Positions 16,090 through 26,369 are shown, counted from the stretch's first letter. The stretch: 61,165 nucleotides of DNA from Mycobacterium sp. 1164985.4 (GCF_001668575.1 NZ_LZMD01000115.1:1-61165); one strand, 5' to 3'. Notes: generated by a model from the letters alone, not told the origin. Made by a program: numbers and translations.

Positions 16090-19000
16090 ATGGCCGAGAA
16101 CCGCCGTACCTGCTCCTCCTGCGGGACGGCGAACGAGGAGGACGCGCGCTACTGCGAGGGCTGCGGCGGCTCACTCGCACGGGTGTGTGCGACGTGCGGC
16201 CTGGAGGCGAGAGCGACCGCTCGGTTCTGCCGCGGCTGCGGCGCGCCGCTCGACGAACTGGCCACCCCCACAACGGAACCGCCCATCGCGGGTCCGGCAC
16301 GCAAAACCGTCACGGTGATGTTCGCCGATCTGGCGGGATCGACCACTTTCGAGGAAAAGGTCGATGCCGAGACGGCACGCGAGGTGATCGGTCGCTACCA
16401 CGAGCTGCTGCGGTCGACCGCGCAGCGACACCGTGCGGGCGTCACCAAGTACATCGGCGACGGCTTCATGGCCGTCTGGGGTGTTCCCGAGATCGGCCCC
16501 GAGGACGCGCTGCGCGCCGTCGACGCCGCGGTCGAATTGCAGGACCGGTTCGTCGACCTGGCCGCCCAGGTTGCCGAGACGCACCGCACCGAACTGGCGC
16601 TGCGCGTCGCCGTGAACACCGGTGAGGTCGTCGTCGGAGCAGGTGACGCCGATCTGGTGGGCGACGCGCTCAACGTCGGTGCTCGTCTCGAGGCCGAGTG
16701 TCCGCGCGGGCGGGTGGTGGTCGGTGAGGAGACCTGGCGGGCCACGCGAGGGCGATACGGCTACGAGTCGCTCGGGCAAGTGCAGGTGAAGGGCCGCCAC
16801 GCGCCGGTTGCGGTGTACCAGTGGGTCGGACGGCATTCGGATGTCGCGGACGCGGCACCGTTCGTCGGCCGGTCGCAGGAAATAAAGCGGCTTCAAAACG
16901 TCCTCGACGACGCGATCGCGGCGCGTGCAGCCCGGCTCGTGACCGTGATCGGCGACCCCGGCGTCGGCAAGAGCCGGCTGGCGACCGAATTCCTTGCCGC
17001 CCAATCGGATGCGTGCGTTCTTCAAGCTCGATGCGCCGTCGAGGGCTCGGTCGCACTGGCGCCGATCGTCGAGATGTTGCGGGCCCGGGATCTCGAATCC
17101 GACATCCCGGCAGGAACCTCGGAGCGAGATCGTCTGCTGCGCGACCTCAAAGGCCTCGCGACCGGCGTACCGGGCTCTGTCGAAGAGAACTTCTGGGCCC
17201 TGCGCAGGTTCGTCGAGGTGCTGGCGTGGAGCGGTCCAGTTGTGTTCGCACTCGACGACATTCAATGGGCCGACAGCTTGCTGCTGGACTTCATCGAGCA
17301 CGTGGTCGAGTGGATCAAGGATGTGCCGGTGCTCGTGCTGGCGTTGGCCCGGCCCGAGCTGCGCGAGATCCGGCCGGACCTCGTAGCCGCCAGCCGCTGG
17401 GTCACCGACACACTCCATCTCGACGGCCTCGACGCCGGGGCGACGGCCGAGCTTGCCGCCAAGGTGTTGGGCGCCACCGAGCTGCCGCCCGAGCTTCTGC
17501 ATCGCCTTCCCGCGTCCACCGGGGGCAATCCCCTGTTCGTCCGGGAATTTGTCGGGATGCTCGCGCACGACGGCGTTCTCGTCGAGCACGCGAACGGCTG
17601 GCGACTGACCATCGATGTCGAGGCCATCACCATTCCACCGACGATTCAAGCCCTGCTCGCATCGCGACTGGAACGGCTGGACACCGGTGACCGACGCATA
17701 CTCGAGATCGCCTCGGTGATCGGCAGCGACTTCTCTGTAGGCACGGTTGGAGCGCTCGCCGGCGGTCACGCGGACGCGATCAAGCTGTCGCTCAATCGAC
17801 TTCGGCGTCTCGAACTCGCTCAACCCACCGGGACGTACGTCGGCGACGAGGCCGTCTGGCGATTCCATCACGTGCTGATCCGCGACGTCGCCTACCGGCG
17901 GTTGTTGAAGTCGGAACGCGCAGGACTGCACGAGCGCCTCGCCGACTGGGTCGAATCGGGCGGCGCCAGTGTGGCGTTCGAGGCTGACGAGATGATCGCC
18001 CGCCATTTGGAGGCCGCACACACCTACCGAAGCGAACTGGGCACGCTTGACGAGCACACGAACGATCTTGCTCTGCGTGCCGCCCGCCATTACTCGGCAT
18101 CCGCGCGACGCGCACTGGACCGCGACGAGTTGGTTTCCGCCGGCGCCCAGGCCACGCGAGGCGCGGCGCTCGCCGGCGCCGCCGAGTCCATACACGCTGA
18201 GCTTTTGATGACGGGGTGCGAGGCGCTCCTCTCCGCAGGCGACGTCACCACCGCCGCCGCCCTCGTCGAGGATCTCGAGCGCATCGCGGGAGACGCGTTG
18301 GCCCCATGGGCGACGTGCTATCGATGCCAGTTCGGCGTGTACACCGATCCGGACCGGTTGTTGGAATACGACGCGCTCCTCCAAGGCGCCATCGACGAGT
18401 TCGCCCGTCGCGCGGACCCCGCGGGACTCGCCAAGGCGCACCGCGTCCGAGCGAGCGCGCGGCTGCGCCTCGGACGGGTCGGCGACGGCGAAGTCGACCT
18501 GTTCGAAGCGCTGATCGCGGCTCGACAGAGTAAAGATCACCGACAGATCACCGCGGCATTGAGCGCGGCGCCGGGAGCGGCGCTGTGGGGGCCGAGCCCG
18601 GTGCCCAAGGCCGGCGGCCGATGCCTCGACGTGGTTCGGATGCAACGGATGACGACGGCCGCGCCGTCTCTTGAAGCGACGTCGTTGCGCCATCTGGCTG
18701 TACTGGAACTCCTGCGAGGTCGACCGGACAAGGCGCGCAAGATGCTTGGCGAGGCGCGCCAGATCGTGGCCGACCTGGGTCTGCGACACGGGCTGATGGA
18801 GACGGAGCTTTTCGCTGGGATCATCGAATCGATGAGCGGCGACCCCGTCGCTGCCGAACCGCATTTCCGGATGGCGCTCGAAGGCCTCGACGCGTTGGGC
18901 GCCGGCGCCGACGCGGGCTTGGCCGCCGCCCTGTTGGCGAGATCAGTTCTCGCGCAGGGCCGCATGGAAGAGGCCGACCGTTATGCGGCCGAAAGTGAGC

Positions 19001-22000
19001 GCCTCGCCGGTCACAACCTGAAGACGGCGATCGCGTGGCGCGCGGTGCGGGCCGAGATCCTCGCGACGCAAGGATGCCACGGTGAGGCGACTGCAATGGC
19101 CCGGGATGCGGTGGCGGTCGCCAGTGGGACCGACATCGTGCTCGACCATGCCGAGGCGTGTCTGGCACTAAGCCGTGTACTGGACCAGGCGGGCGACATC
19201 AAGGGCGCCAGGGCGGCCCGAGCCGATGCCCGAGCGTTGTACGCGGCGAAGGAGGCGTCGATCCCGGTCGGACTCGTCGGCGAACCCGTTGTCGCGCCAT
19301 CGGAGGAACCCGCCCGGACAGCACCCGGCCACGCAGAGGAACGTGCGCCCGCGACGTCCGGCCGGCTCGCGGTCGACAATGACTCCTGCCGACTGCTGCC
19401 GAGGTTCATCCGGGCAATCAAGGAACACGACGTCGAGAGCGCCCTGCTCTGGTTCTCGGAGGAATTCGTCTACGACGACCGGCGGCGACTGAGCGGCGAC
19501 CCTGTCGTCGGCGTGGGCGCGATGCGGACCGCGATCGAGCGTGTCTTCGAGCAGTACACGCACTTCGAGGTCCGCGTACTCGCTGTACGCGGCCGCCATC
19601 TACATCTCCTGTGGAGTCGCTGGGCCGACGACGACGGCAATGCCGCTACGACGCTGTACGTCAACGAAACCAATGACGACGGGCGCATTCTCTACCACAT
19701 CCGCTTCGACGAGGACGATTTTGAAAGCGCCTATCTCGAACTCGAACGGCGGTACTACGCCGGTGATGGCGCAGCCTTCGCCGAGGCGGGTGCGGTCGCG
19801 CTCGAGTTCGGATCCGCGCTCCATCGTGGCGACCTAGATCGGGCATTCGGCGAACTCACCGCCGACGACTTCCGTGTCCTGAACCGGTCGCGCGCGATGC
19901 TCCCCGATCTTTCGGCATCGGAGTTCCGCGGCATTCTCGAAGAACTCGATGCGATGGTCGCATCTCGTCGACTGTGGATTTCCGCTCTGCAGTGGGTGTC
20001 GCCGAACTGCGTGGTGATCAGAATCGAGCAGGAAGCAATCGGCCACGAGGGCGAGAAATACGAGTGGGCGAGAATCCACGTCGGGGAGATCCGTGGCGGC
20101 CGACTAGCGTCGATGTGCCAGTTCGAAGTCGATGACGAGGCAGCGGCTTTCGCCTACGCTGAGGAGCGAGTGCGGGCGGCGACCAGCCGTCTTGAGGTGA
20201 TAAATCACGCCAGCCAACAGACCGATGCCTCGTGGCGCGCTCGACTAGCTGGTGACGTTGAAGGCGCCATAGCTCGGTACTCCACTCGGTACGCATACGA
20301 CGATCGACGGCGGTTGAGCGGCAACCCGATTGCGGGTCTCGAGGAACTGCGCGTCGCAGCGGCTCAGTTCTATGAGCAGTATCAGCAATCCGAGTGGCGC
20401 ATCTTGGCGGTCCGGGGCGAACGGGTTGAGCTCCGATGGAGTCGTTGGTGGGATGACGCGGGGAACGAAACGGCGGGTCTACATCTTCACGAGATCGACG
20501 AGGAGGGGCGGATCTTCTACCAGGGTCGATTTGACGAAGACGACTTCACTGGCGCATATGGCGAGCTCGAACGTCGCTACTACTTCGGAGAAGGCGCGGC
20601 TTACGCAGAGGCGGGAGCGGTGACGAGGGAGTGGATCACCGCACTCAACGATCGCGACTACGACCGACTGATCGATGAGCTGACGTCTGAATCCTATCGC
20701 CTCGAGAACCGGTCGAGCTCTGCCTTCGACCACCGCACCGCAACGGATGTCAGAAGATCCTTTGAAGACTTCGACGCCGCGGTGGCCTCAGCCCGCTCTT
20801 GGGAGGCCGCCGTCTGTTGGCTGTCGCCGAAAATTGGTATCTTCCGCTTCGAGCGGGAAGCTGTTGGTCGCGACGGTGAACGCTATTCGTGGACTTGGCT
20901 CGATGTCTGCGAGATTCGCGACGGCCGGCTTGCTTCCGCGTGTCGCTTCGACCTCGAAGACGAGGATGCGGCGTTCGCCTATGCGGAGGATCGGGTGCGG
21001 GCGACCACGAGCCGCCTCGCTGTCGCAAATAAGGCCAGCCAGGCGGCCAACGTCGCGTGGCGAGCATTCCAGGTCGGCGATCTCGGCGCGGCTATGGCCG
21101 GTTCCTCGGATGAATTTGTTTATGACGACCGACGCCGGATGAGCGGCAATGCAATCGAGGGCCTCGACGGGTTGCGATCCGCTTCAGTTCGTATTCTCGA
21201 CCAGTACCCACATTCCGAATGGCGCACGTTGGCGGTTCGCGGCGAGCGACTGGAGCTCGGCTGGAGTCGGTGGTGGGATGACGCGGGAAACGAAACGAGC
21301 GGTTTTCACGTCCTAGAGACCGACGGCGACGGCCTGACCATATATCACGGTCGGTTCGACGAAGATGACTTCGAAGAAGCGCTCGGTGAACTCGAACGAA
21401 GGTACTACGCCGGCGAAGGCGCGGAGTTCGCAGAGGGCGGTGCGGTTTCCATGGCGACATTCGCGGCTATCAATCGTGGAGACTACGACCGGGTGTTCGT
21501 TGAGCTCGTCGCTCCAGATATGCGTATCGAAAACCGGTCGCGCACCGCTTTTCCCGATCGTTCAGCCAACCAATTACGGTCGGGCTGGGGTCAACTCGAC
21601 GCCATGGTATCTAGCTCGCGAAGCTGGCCGTCGGTAATCAGCTGGTTGTCACCGCAGTGGAGCGTCAGTCGCGTCGAACGCGAGGCAACCGGCGATGACG
21701 GCGAGCTCTACAAGTGGACATCCGCACTCGTCGTCGAAGTGAGGGATGGTCGAACGAATGCACTGTGCCAGTTCGACATCGAGGACGAAGAGGCCGCATT
21801 TGCTTACGCCGAGGAGTGCGTTCGTGCCGCTAGCAGCCGACTGGCGGTCAAGAACAGAGCTACGGACGTCGTCGAAGCCGGTTGGCAAGCAATGCGAAGT
21901 CACGATGTCGAGGGCCTTGTGGCCACCTACGCTGATGCCTTCGTCTACGTCGATCGACGGCGTTTGAGTGGCGATCCCATCGTCGGACGTGACGCGATAC

Positions 22001-25000
22001 GTGCAGCGATCCAGCGGGTTCTCGATCAGTACAGCCGATTCGAGGCCCACGTGCTGGCGGTACGTGGAGACCGACTGGCGATGGTGCGCAGTCGCTGGTG
22101 GGACGAGGCGGGTAACGAGACCACACAGCTTCATGTTTCCGAAATCGGTGACGACGGGTTGTGCATCTACGACTACCGCTTCGACGGGGACGATTTCGAA
22201 GGCGCGTATCGCGAATTAGACCGCCGCTATAGCGTCGGCGAGGGCGCCGCATACGCCGACGCCGCTGTTGTTCTCACCGACTATGCCTGCGCTGAGAACC
22301 GGGGTGACTTCGAGCGGCTATTCGGGGAGTTGACCACCGCGGATTTCCGGGTGGAGAACCGCTCACGGTCGGTCTTCGGTGATCGATCTGCGACTGAATT
22401 CCGCTCCAGCCGTGAAGAACTGCAGGCGATGGTCGACTCGGTGCGGTCATGGCACTCAGCGATGCGCTGGCTGTCACCGACCGTTGTGGTCGGCCGGTTG
22501 GAACGAGAAGCACTCGGTCACGACGGCGAAGTCTACGTGTGGAGCTTCATAACGGTCGCTGAAGTGGACAACGGGCGACTCGCTTGGACGAGAATCTTCG
22601 AAATCGACGATGAGAAAGCGGCGTTCGACTATGCCCAGGAACGTGTCCACGCACCGGTAAGCCGGCTGACTGTTCACAATCGCGCATGCGACGTAGGGGC
22701 CAAAGTACTCCGGGATTTCGAGATTGGGGACATCGATGCCGTCGTCGCCGCATACTCCGACCACTTTGCCTATGACGATCATCGGCGTTTGAGTGGTGAC
22801 CCTGTTACGACTCATGCGGAACTGAAGAGCGCTGGGACGCGACTTCGTCAGCACTACAGCCACTTCACAGGTCTCACATTGGCTGTTCGCGGAGAACGCT
22901 TGCAGCTCGCCCACACCCGGTGGTCAGACGACGCTGCAAACGAGACAGCACATCTCCTCGTCATTGAGCTCGCCGACGACGGACGTATCGCTTTTCAGGC
23001 CACCTACGACGAGAACGACTTCATGTCCGCCTACCGCGAGCTCGACACCAGATACTTCGCGGGCGAGGGCGCGTTGTTCGCCGAGGCGGGAGTGGTAACC
23101 ATCGAGTATGCAGCAGCGTTGAACAACCGCGATCTGGACCGACTCTTCGGCGAACTCAGTGTTGACGGGCTGCGCATCGAGAACCGGTCGCGCTCTGCTT
23201 TCCCTGACCGTTCCGCCACGGAGCTTCGTAAGACCCTCGAAGATCTCAGCTCGATAGTCGCGTCGGTGCGCGAGTGGCATTCGGCGTCATGCTGGTTATC
23301 GCCCAATGTCTGCGTCGGACGTCATGAGCGGGAGGCGATCGAACACGACGGTGAGCGATACTCGTGGACACGCCTGATGGTTTTCGAAGTCCGCGACGGG
23401 CGAATGGCGTCCATGTGCGTCTTCGAACCCGACGACGAGCACGCGGCCTTCGCCTACGCCGAGGAACTCGTCCTCGAGGCCGCGACTCGCTTGCCGGTCA
23501 CCAACATGGCCACCCGGACGTTCCTCACGGGAGAGCGGGCTGCGAACGCGCACGACGTCGACGCGATGGTCCGACAGTATTCCGAGCACTTCGAGTACGA
23601 CGATCGGCGAAAGCTGGCGGGCAATCCACTACCCGATGTGCGCAGCGGCGCGGAACGCATCTTGGCGCAGTACAACCGCTTCGAGGGACGCACTTTGGCC
23701 GTCCGCGGTGACCGGCTGCAACTGGGTTGGAGTCGCTGGTCGACCGACGCCGGATACGAAACGACCCACTTGATTCTGCACGAGGTCGATGACAGCGGGC
23801 GCATCACTTATGAGGGTCGTTTCGACGAGGACGATTTCGAGCACGCCTATCGCGAACTCACGCGCCGATACTGCGTGGGTGAAGGTGCAGCGGTCGCCGA
23901 GGCAGAGGCGACACTTGCGGAGTATCCGATCGGGTTCATGAACGGAGACATCGACGGCGTCTTCGATCGCCTCACTACTCCGGGACTACGTATTGACGAC
24001 CGATCGCGCTCGCTTTTCGGCGAACGTTCCGCCGGCGAATTCCGGTCAACCTACGACGAACTGCTTGCCAGGGCCTCGTCGCTGCGGGTGTGGCACGCCG
24101 CGGTGTGTTGGCTGTCACCAGCGGTGGTGGTCGCTCGCTTCGAACAGACTGCCGTCGGGGCCGATGGCGAGCGGTTCGCATGGACGCATATCGATGTCGT
24201 CGAGATCCGTGACGGGCGGTTCAGCTCGGTCTGCTTGTTCGAAACCGACGATGAGCAAGCTGCATTCGCGTACGCCGAGGACGTGATACGGTCGGCGAAC
24301 AGCCGGCTCACAGTGAGCAATCTTGCGACCCGTACCGTCGAGAACCTCTGGAGGGCTCTGCAAGCGCAGGATGTCGACGCCGCAGCCGAGCTCGCCGCCG
24401 AGTCATTCACGTTCGGCGATCACCGCCGCCTGCACGGCAATCCCGTCGGAGACACGCGCACAGCACTCGCACGCATCCTCGAGGACTACACCTCCTTCGA
24501 GTCACGCACGCTCGCAGTGCGCGGTGAACGCCTCCACCTCGGTTGGGCCCGGTGGGCGAACGACGACGGTTTCGAGGTCCGCTATCTGACCGTTCATCAG
24601 GTTGATGACGCCGGACGGATTCTGTATCACGGTCGCTTCGATGAGGACGACTTCGAGGGCGCCTACCGCGAGCTCACGCGGCGCTATTGCGCCGGAGAGG
24701 CCGCCGACTTCAGTCAGTCGGCGAGCATCGTCACCGAGTGGATGTCTGCGCTGAACGCGGGCGATTTCGACGGTGCGTTTGCACTTACGTCGCCAGACTT
24801 CCGTATCGAGAACCGTTCTCGCACGGCATTCCCGGACCGATCGGCAGCCGAACTGCGAGCGAGCCTCGAGGACCTGTGGGCGATGATGACGACGATTCGT
24901 CAGTGGAACGTCGCAGAGCATTGGCTGTCTCCGGACTGTGTCGTCGCTCGAAATGAAAGGCAAGCCGTCGGCAGGGGCGGCGAGCAATACACCTGGTCCA

Positions 25001-25959
25001 GCATCGACGTCGGTGAGATTCGCGATGGCCGCGCCGCGCACGTCTGTCGATTCGACATCGACGACGAGGAAGCTGCATTCGCGTACGCCGAGGAGCGCGC
25101 CCACACCGTGCACAGCCGATTCAGACTGACCAACCGGTCCTGCGAGACTGTCGCCGCCCTCCAGAATGCGCTGTGCGCGAGGGACCTCGAGGGGGGTATC
25201 GGCTGCTACGCGAATCCATCCGTGTATGAGGATCGACGCCGGCTCAGCGGAGATCCCATTCGCACTGCCGCAGGGCTGCGGCTGGCCGGGGAACGCATCC
25301 TGGCTCAGTACAGCCACTTCCAGTGGCGAACTCTCGCGATCCGGGGCGACTATCTGAGCATGCACTCGAGCGTCTGGTCGGACGACTCCGGCAACGCGAC
25401 GAATTATCTACACGTCTACGAGGTCGACGACACTGGACATTTCATCTACGAGGGCCGCTTCGACGAGGACGACTTCGAGAGTGCCTACCAAGAACTCACG
25501 CGCCGGTACTGCGAGGGCGAGGGAGCGCCGGTAGCCGAGGGCACAGTGCACAACGCCAGGTATCTCGCGGCCATCAACCGACGGGAGTGGGACCGGGTGT
25601 TCGGCGAAATGTCGACCCCCGACATGCACGCAGTGAGCCGCGCGCGATCCGGCTTCCCCGACCGTTCGGTCGCCGACTTGCGCGCCAGCTACGAGAACCT
25701 CTGCTCGATGGTCGCCTCGGTCCGTTCGTGGCACTCGATTGAACGATGGGTTTCACCGACGGTCGGGGTGACGCTTCACGAACGCGAGGCGATCGGCCAC
25801 GACGGCGAGCGATACGAGTGGAGCCGACTCATCGTGGGCGAGTTCAGCGACGGGCTCACCAGGCACATATGCCAATTCGATGTGGACGACGAGGACGCGG
25901 CCTTCGCGTACGCGGAGGAGGTTGTGCGCCGTGCCGGCACTAGTAGCGTGGAGACATGA
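16090..25959 (+). CDS. Giant class III nucleotide cyclase-ATPase with 16 NTF2-like domains
   Basis: Protein of 3,289 residues. A double zinc ribbon (Cys8/11/22/25 and Cys33/36/47/50) is followed by a class III cyclase domain (about 72-250). It keeps metal Asp80 and Asp124, substrate Lys120 and Asp188, and transition-state Asn195 and Arg199, so it should be active. Next is a STAND-type ATPase (Walker A GDPGVGKS at 288-295, Walker B FALDD at 386-390), then a helical TPR-like region to about residue 1090. The rest is eight tandem units starting at residue 1092, each with two NTF2/SnoaL-like halves. Related mycobacterial cyclase-ATPases end in a LuxR HTH; this one does not. No signal peptide or membrane span is seen, so it is probably cytoplasmic. 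Its stop overlaps the msrB start. Ligand and output are unknown. Confidence 0.9.
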   Translation: MAENRRTCSSCGTANEEDARYCEGCGGSLARVCATCGLEARATARFCRGCGAPLDELATPTTEPPIAGPARKTVTVMFADLAGSTTFEEKVDAETAREVIGRYHELLRSTAQRHRAGVTKYIGDGFMAVWGVPEIGPEDALRAVDAAVELQDRFVDLAAQVAETHRTELALRVAVNTGEVVVGAGDADLVGDALNVGARLEAECPRGRVVVGEETWRATRGRYGYESLGQVQVKGRHAPVAVYQWVGRHSDVADAAPFVGRSQEIKRLQNVLDDAIAARAARLVTVIGDPGVGKSRLATEFLAAQSDACVLQARCAVEGSVALAPIVEMLRARDLESDIPAGTSERDRLLRDLKGLATGVPGSVEENFWALRRFVEVLAWSGPVVFALDDIQWADSLLLDFIEHVVEWIKDVPVLVLALARPELREIRPDLVAASRWVTDTLHLDGLDAGATAELAAKVLGATELPPELLHRLPASTGGNPLFVREFVGMLAHDGVLVEHANGWRLTIDVEAITIPPTIQALLASRLERLDTGDRRILEIASVIGSDFSVGTVGALAGGHADAIKLSLNRLRRLELAQPTGTYVGDEAVWRFHHVLIRDVAYRRLLKSERAGLHERLADWVESGGASVAFEADEMIARHLEAAHTYRSELGTLDEHTNDLALRAARHYSASARRALDRDELVSAGAQATRGAALAGAAESIHAELLMTGCEALLSAGDVTTAAALVEDLERIAGDALAPWATCYRCQFGVYTDPDRLLEYDALLQGAIDEFARRADPAGLAKAHRVRASARLRLGRVGDGEVDLFEALIAARQSKDHRQITAALSAAPGAALWGPSPVPKAGGRCLDVVRMQRMTTAAPSLEATSLRHLAVLELLRGRPDKARKMLGEARQIVADLGLRHGLMETELFAGIIESMSGDPVAAEPHFRMALEGLDALGAGADAGLAAALLARSVLAQGRMEEADRYAAESERLAGHNLKTAIAWRAVRAEILATQGCHGEATAMARDAVAVASGTDIVLDHAEACLALSRVLDQAGDIKGARAARADARALYAAKEASIPVGLVGEPVVAPSEEPARTAPGHAEERAPATSGRLAVDNDSCRLLPRFIRAIKEHDVESALLWFSEEFVYDDRRRLSGDPVVGVGAMRTAIERVFEQYTHFEVRVLAVRGRHLHLLWSRWADDDGNAATTLYVNETNDDGRILYHIRFDEDDFESAYLELERRYYAGDGAAFAEAGAVALEFGSALHRGDLDRAFGELTADDFRVLNRSRAMLPDLSASEFRGILEELDAMVASRRLWISALQWVSPNCVVIRIEQEAIGHEGEKYEWARIHVGEIRGGRLASMCQFEVDDEAAAFAYAEERVRAATSRLEVINHASQQTDASWRARLAGDVEGAIARYSTRYAYDDRRRLSGNPIAGLEELRVAAAQFYEQYQQSEWRILAVRGERVELRWSRWWDDAGNETAGLHLHEIDEEGRIFYQGRFDEDDFTGAYGELERRYYFGEGAAYAEAGAVTREWITALNDRDYDRLIDELTSESYRLENRSSSAFDHRTATDVRRSFEDFDAAVASARSWEAAVCWLSPKIGIFRFEREAVGRDGERYSWTWLDVCEIRDGRLASACRFDLEDEDAAFAYAEDRVRATTSRLAVANKASQAANVAWRAFQVGDLGAAMAGSSDEFVYDDRRRMSGNAIEGLDGLRSASVRILDQYPHSEWRTLAVRGERLELGWSRWWDDAGNETSGFHVLETDGDGLTIYHGRFDEDDFEEALGELERRYYAGEGAEFAEGGAVSMATFAAINRGDYDRVFVELVAPDMRIENRSRTAFPDRSANQLRSGWGQLDAMVSSSRSWPSVISWLSPQWSVSRVEREATGDDGELYKWTSALVVEVRDGRTNALCQFDIEDEEAAFAYAEECVRAASSRLAVKNRATDVVEAGWQAMRSHDVEGLVATYADAFVYVDRRRLSGDPIVGRDAIRAAIQRVLDQYSRFEAHVLAVRGDRLAMVRSRWWDEAGNETTQLHVSEIGDDGLCIYDYRFDGDDFEGAYRELDRRYSVGEGAAYADAAVVLTDYACAENRGDFERLFGELTTADFRVENRSRSVFGDRSATEFRSSREELQAMVDSVRSWHSAMRWLSPTVVVGRLEREALGHDGEVYVWSFITVAEVDNGRLAWTRIFEIDDEKAAFDYAQERVHAPVSRLTVHNRACDVGAKVLRDFEIGDIDAVVAAYSDHFAYDDHRRLSGDPVTTHAELKSAGTRLRQHYSHFTGLTLAVRGERLQLAHTRWSDDAANETAHLLVIELADDGRIAFQATYDENDFMSAYRELDTRYFAGEGALFAEAGVVTIEYAAALNNRDLDRLFGELSVDGLRIENRSRSAFPDRSATELRKTLEDLSSIVASVREWHSASCWLSPNVCVGRHEREAIEHDGERYSWTRLMVFEVRDGRMASMCVFEPDDEHAAFAYAEELVLEAATRLPVTNMATRTFLTGERAANAHDVDAMVRQYSEHFEYDDRRKLAGNPLPDVRSGAERILAQYNRFEGRTLAVRGDRLQLGWSRWSTDAGYETTHLILHEVDDSGRITYEGRFDEDDFEHAYRELTRRYCVGEGAAVAEAEATLAEYPIGFMNGDIDGVFDRLTTPGLRIDDRSRSLFGERSAGEFRSTYDELLARASSLRVWHAAVCWLSPAVVVARFEQTAVGADGERFAWTHIDVVEIRDGRFSSVCLFETDDEQAAFAYAEDVIRSANSRLTVSNLATRTVENLWRALQAQDVDAAAELAAESFTFGDHRRLHGNPVGDTRTALARILEDYTSFESRTLAVRGERLHLGWARWANDDGFEVRYLTVHQVDDAGRILYHGRFDEDDFEGAYRELTRRYCAGEAADFSQSASIVTEWMSALNAGDFDGAFALTSPDFRIENRSRTAFPDRSAAELRASLEDLWAMMTTIRQWNVAEHWLSPDCVVARNERQAVGRGGEQYTWSSIDVGEIRDGRAAHVCRFDIDDEEAAFAYAEERAHTVHSRFRLTNRSCETVAALQNALCARDLEGGIGCYANPSVYEDRRRLSGDPIRTAAGLRLAGERILAQYSHFQWRTLAIRGDYLSMHSSVWSDDSGNATNYLHVYEVDDTGHFIYEGRFDEDDFESAYQELTRRYCEGEGAPVAEGTVHNARYLAAINRREWDRVFGEMSTPDMHAVSRARSGFPDRSVADLRASYENLCSMVASVRSWHSIERWVSPTVGVTLHEREAIGHDGERYEWSRLIVGEFSDGLTRHICQFDVDDEDAAFAYAEEVVRRAGTSSVET
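19363..25956 (+). repeat. Eight tandem bipartite NTF2-like units within the giant gene
   Basis: Units begin at 19363, 20188, 21013, 21838, 22663, 23488, 24304 and 25117. The first five are exactly 825 bp (275 codons), the sixth 272 codons, the seventh 271, and the last runs to the stop. Half A carries Y-D-D-R-R-R-L-S-G-D-P, LAVRGERL, SRW-DDAGNET and GRFDEDDFE-AY-EL-RRY. Half B carries a matching NRSR-FPDRSA, WLSP, EREA-G-DGE-Y-W, EIRDGR and F-DDE-AAFAYAEE. The two halves look homologous to each other, so the array is 16 copies of one ancestral domain. Confidence 0.88.
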
Positions 25960-26369
25960 CCACACCGGCTCCCAAACTGCAGCTGACCGATGACGAGTGG
26001 CGCAAGAAGCTGACCCCCGAGGAGTTCCACGTCCTGCGCGAGGCCGGCACCGAGCGACCCTTCACCGGCGAGTACACCGACACCAAGACCGAGGGCATCT
26101 ACGAGTGCCGCGCCTGCGGCGCCGAACTGTTCCGTAGCACCGAGAAGTTCCAATCGCACTGTGGCTGGCCTTCATTCTTCGATCCCGCCGCCTCGGAGGC
26201 CGTCATCTTGCGCACCGACGACTCGCTCGGGATGCACCGCGTCGAGGTGCTCTGCGCAAACTGTCACAGCCACCTGGGTCACGTCTTCGAGGGCGAGGGC
26301 TACCCCACCCCAACCGACCAGCGCTACTGCATCAACTCGATCTCGCTGCGGCTGAAGCCGACCTCCTGA
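25956..26369 (+). CDS. msrB: Peptide-methionine (R)-S-oxide reductase
   Basis: Reduces methionine-R-sulfoxide in oxidised proteins. Protein of 137 residues. It has two zinc Cys pairs (CRAC and CANC), the fold motifs FTGEYTDTKTEGIYECRACG and CGWPSFFDP, HSHLGHVFEGEG, and the catalytic Cys in RYCINSISL. Length and motifs fit a complete MsrB (Rv2674 orthologue). Its ATG overlaps the stop of the giant cyclase (ATGA), so translation is probably coupled unless an internal promoter exists in the end of that gene. Confidence 0.92.
   Translation: MTTPAPKLQLTDDEWRKKLTPEEFHVLREAGTERPFTGEYTDTKTEGIYECRACGAELFRSTEKFQSHCGWPSFFDPAASEAVILRTDDSLGMHRVEVLCANCHSHLGHVFEGEGYPTPTDQRYCINSISLRLKPTS

Noticed and set aside
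16171..18864. Minus-strand open frame of 897 codons inside the giant cyclase gene
   Set aside because: It mirrors the cyclase/ATPase codons, has no recognisable domain, is Arg/Gly/Val-rich as expected of the antisense frame in GC-rich DNA, and the plus-strand frame has clear motifs.
19363..25956. Assembly-made duplication of the repeat units
   Set aside because: Units differ at many positions and in two cases in length, so they are not copies of one read set.
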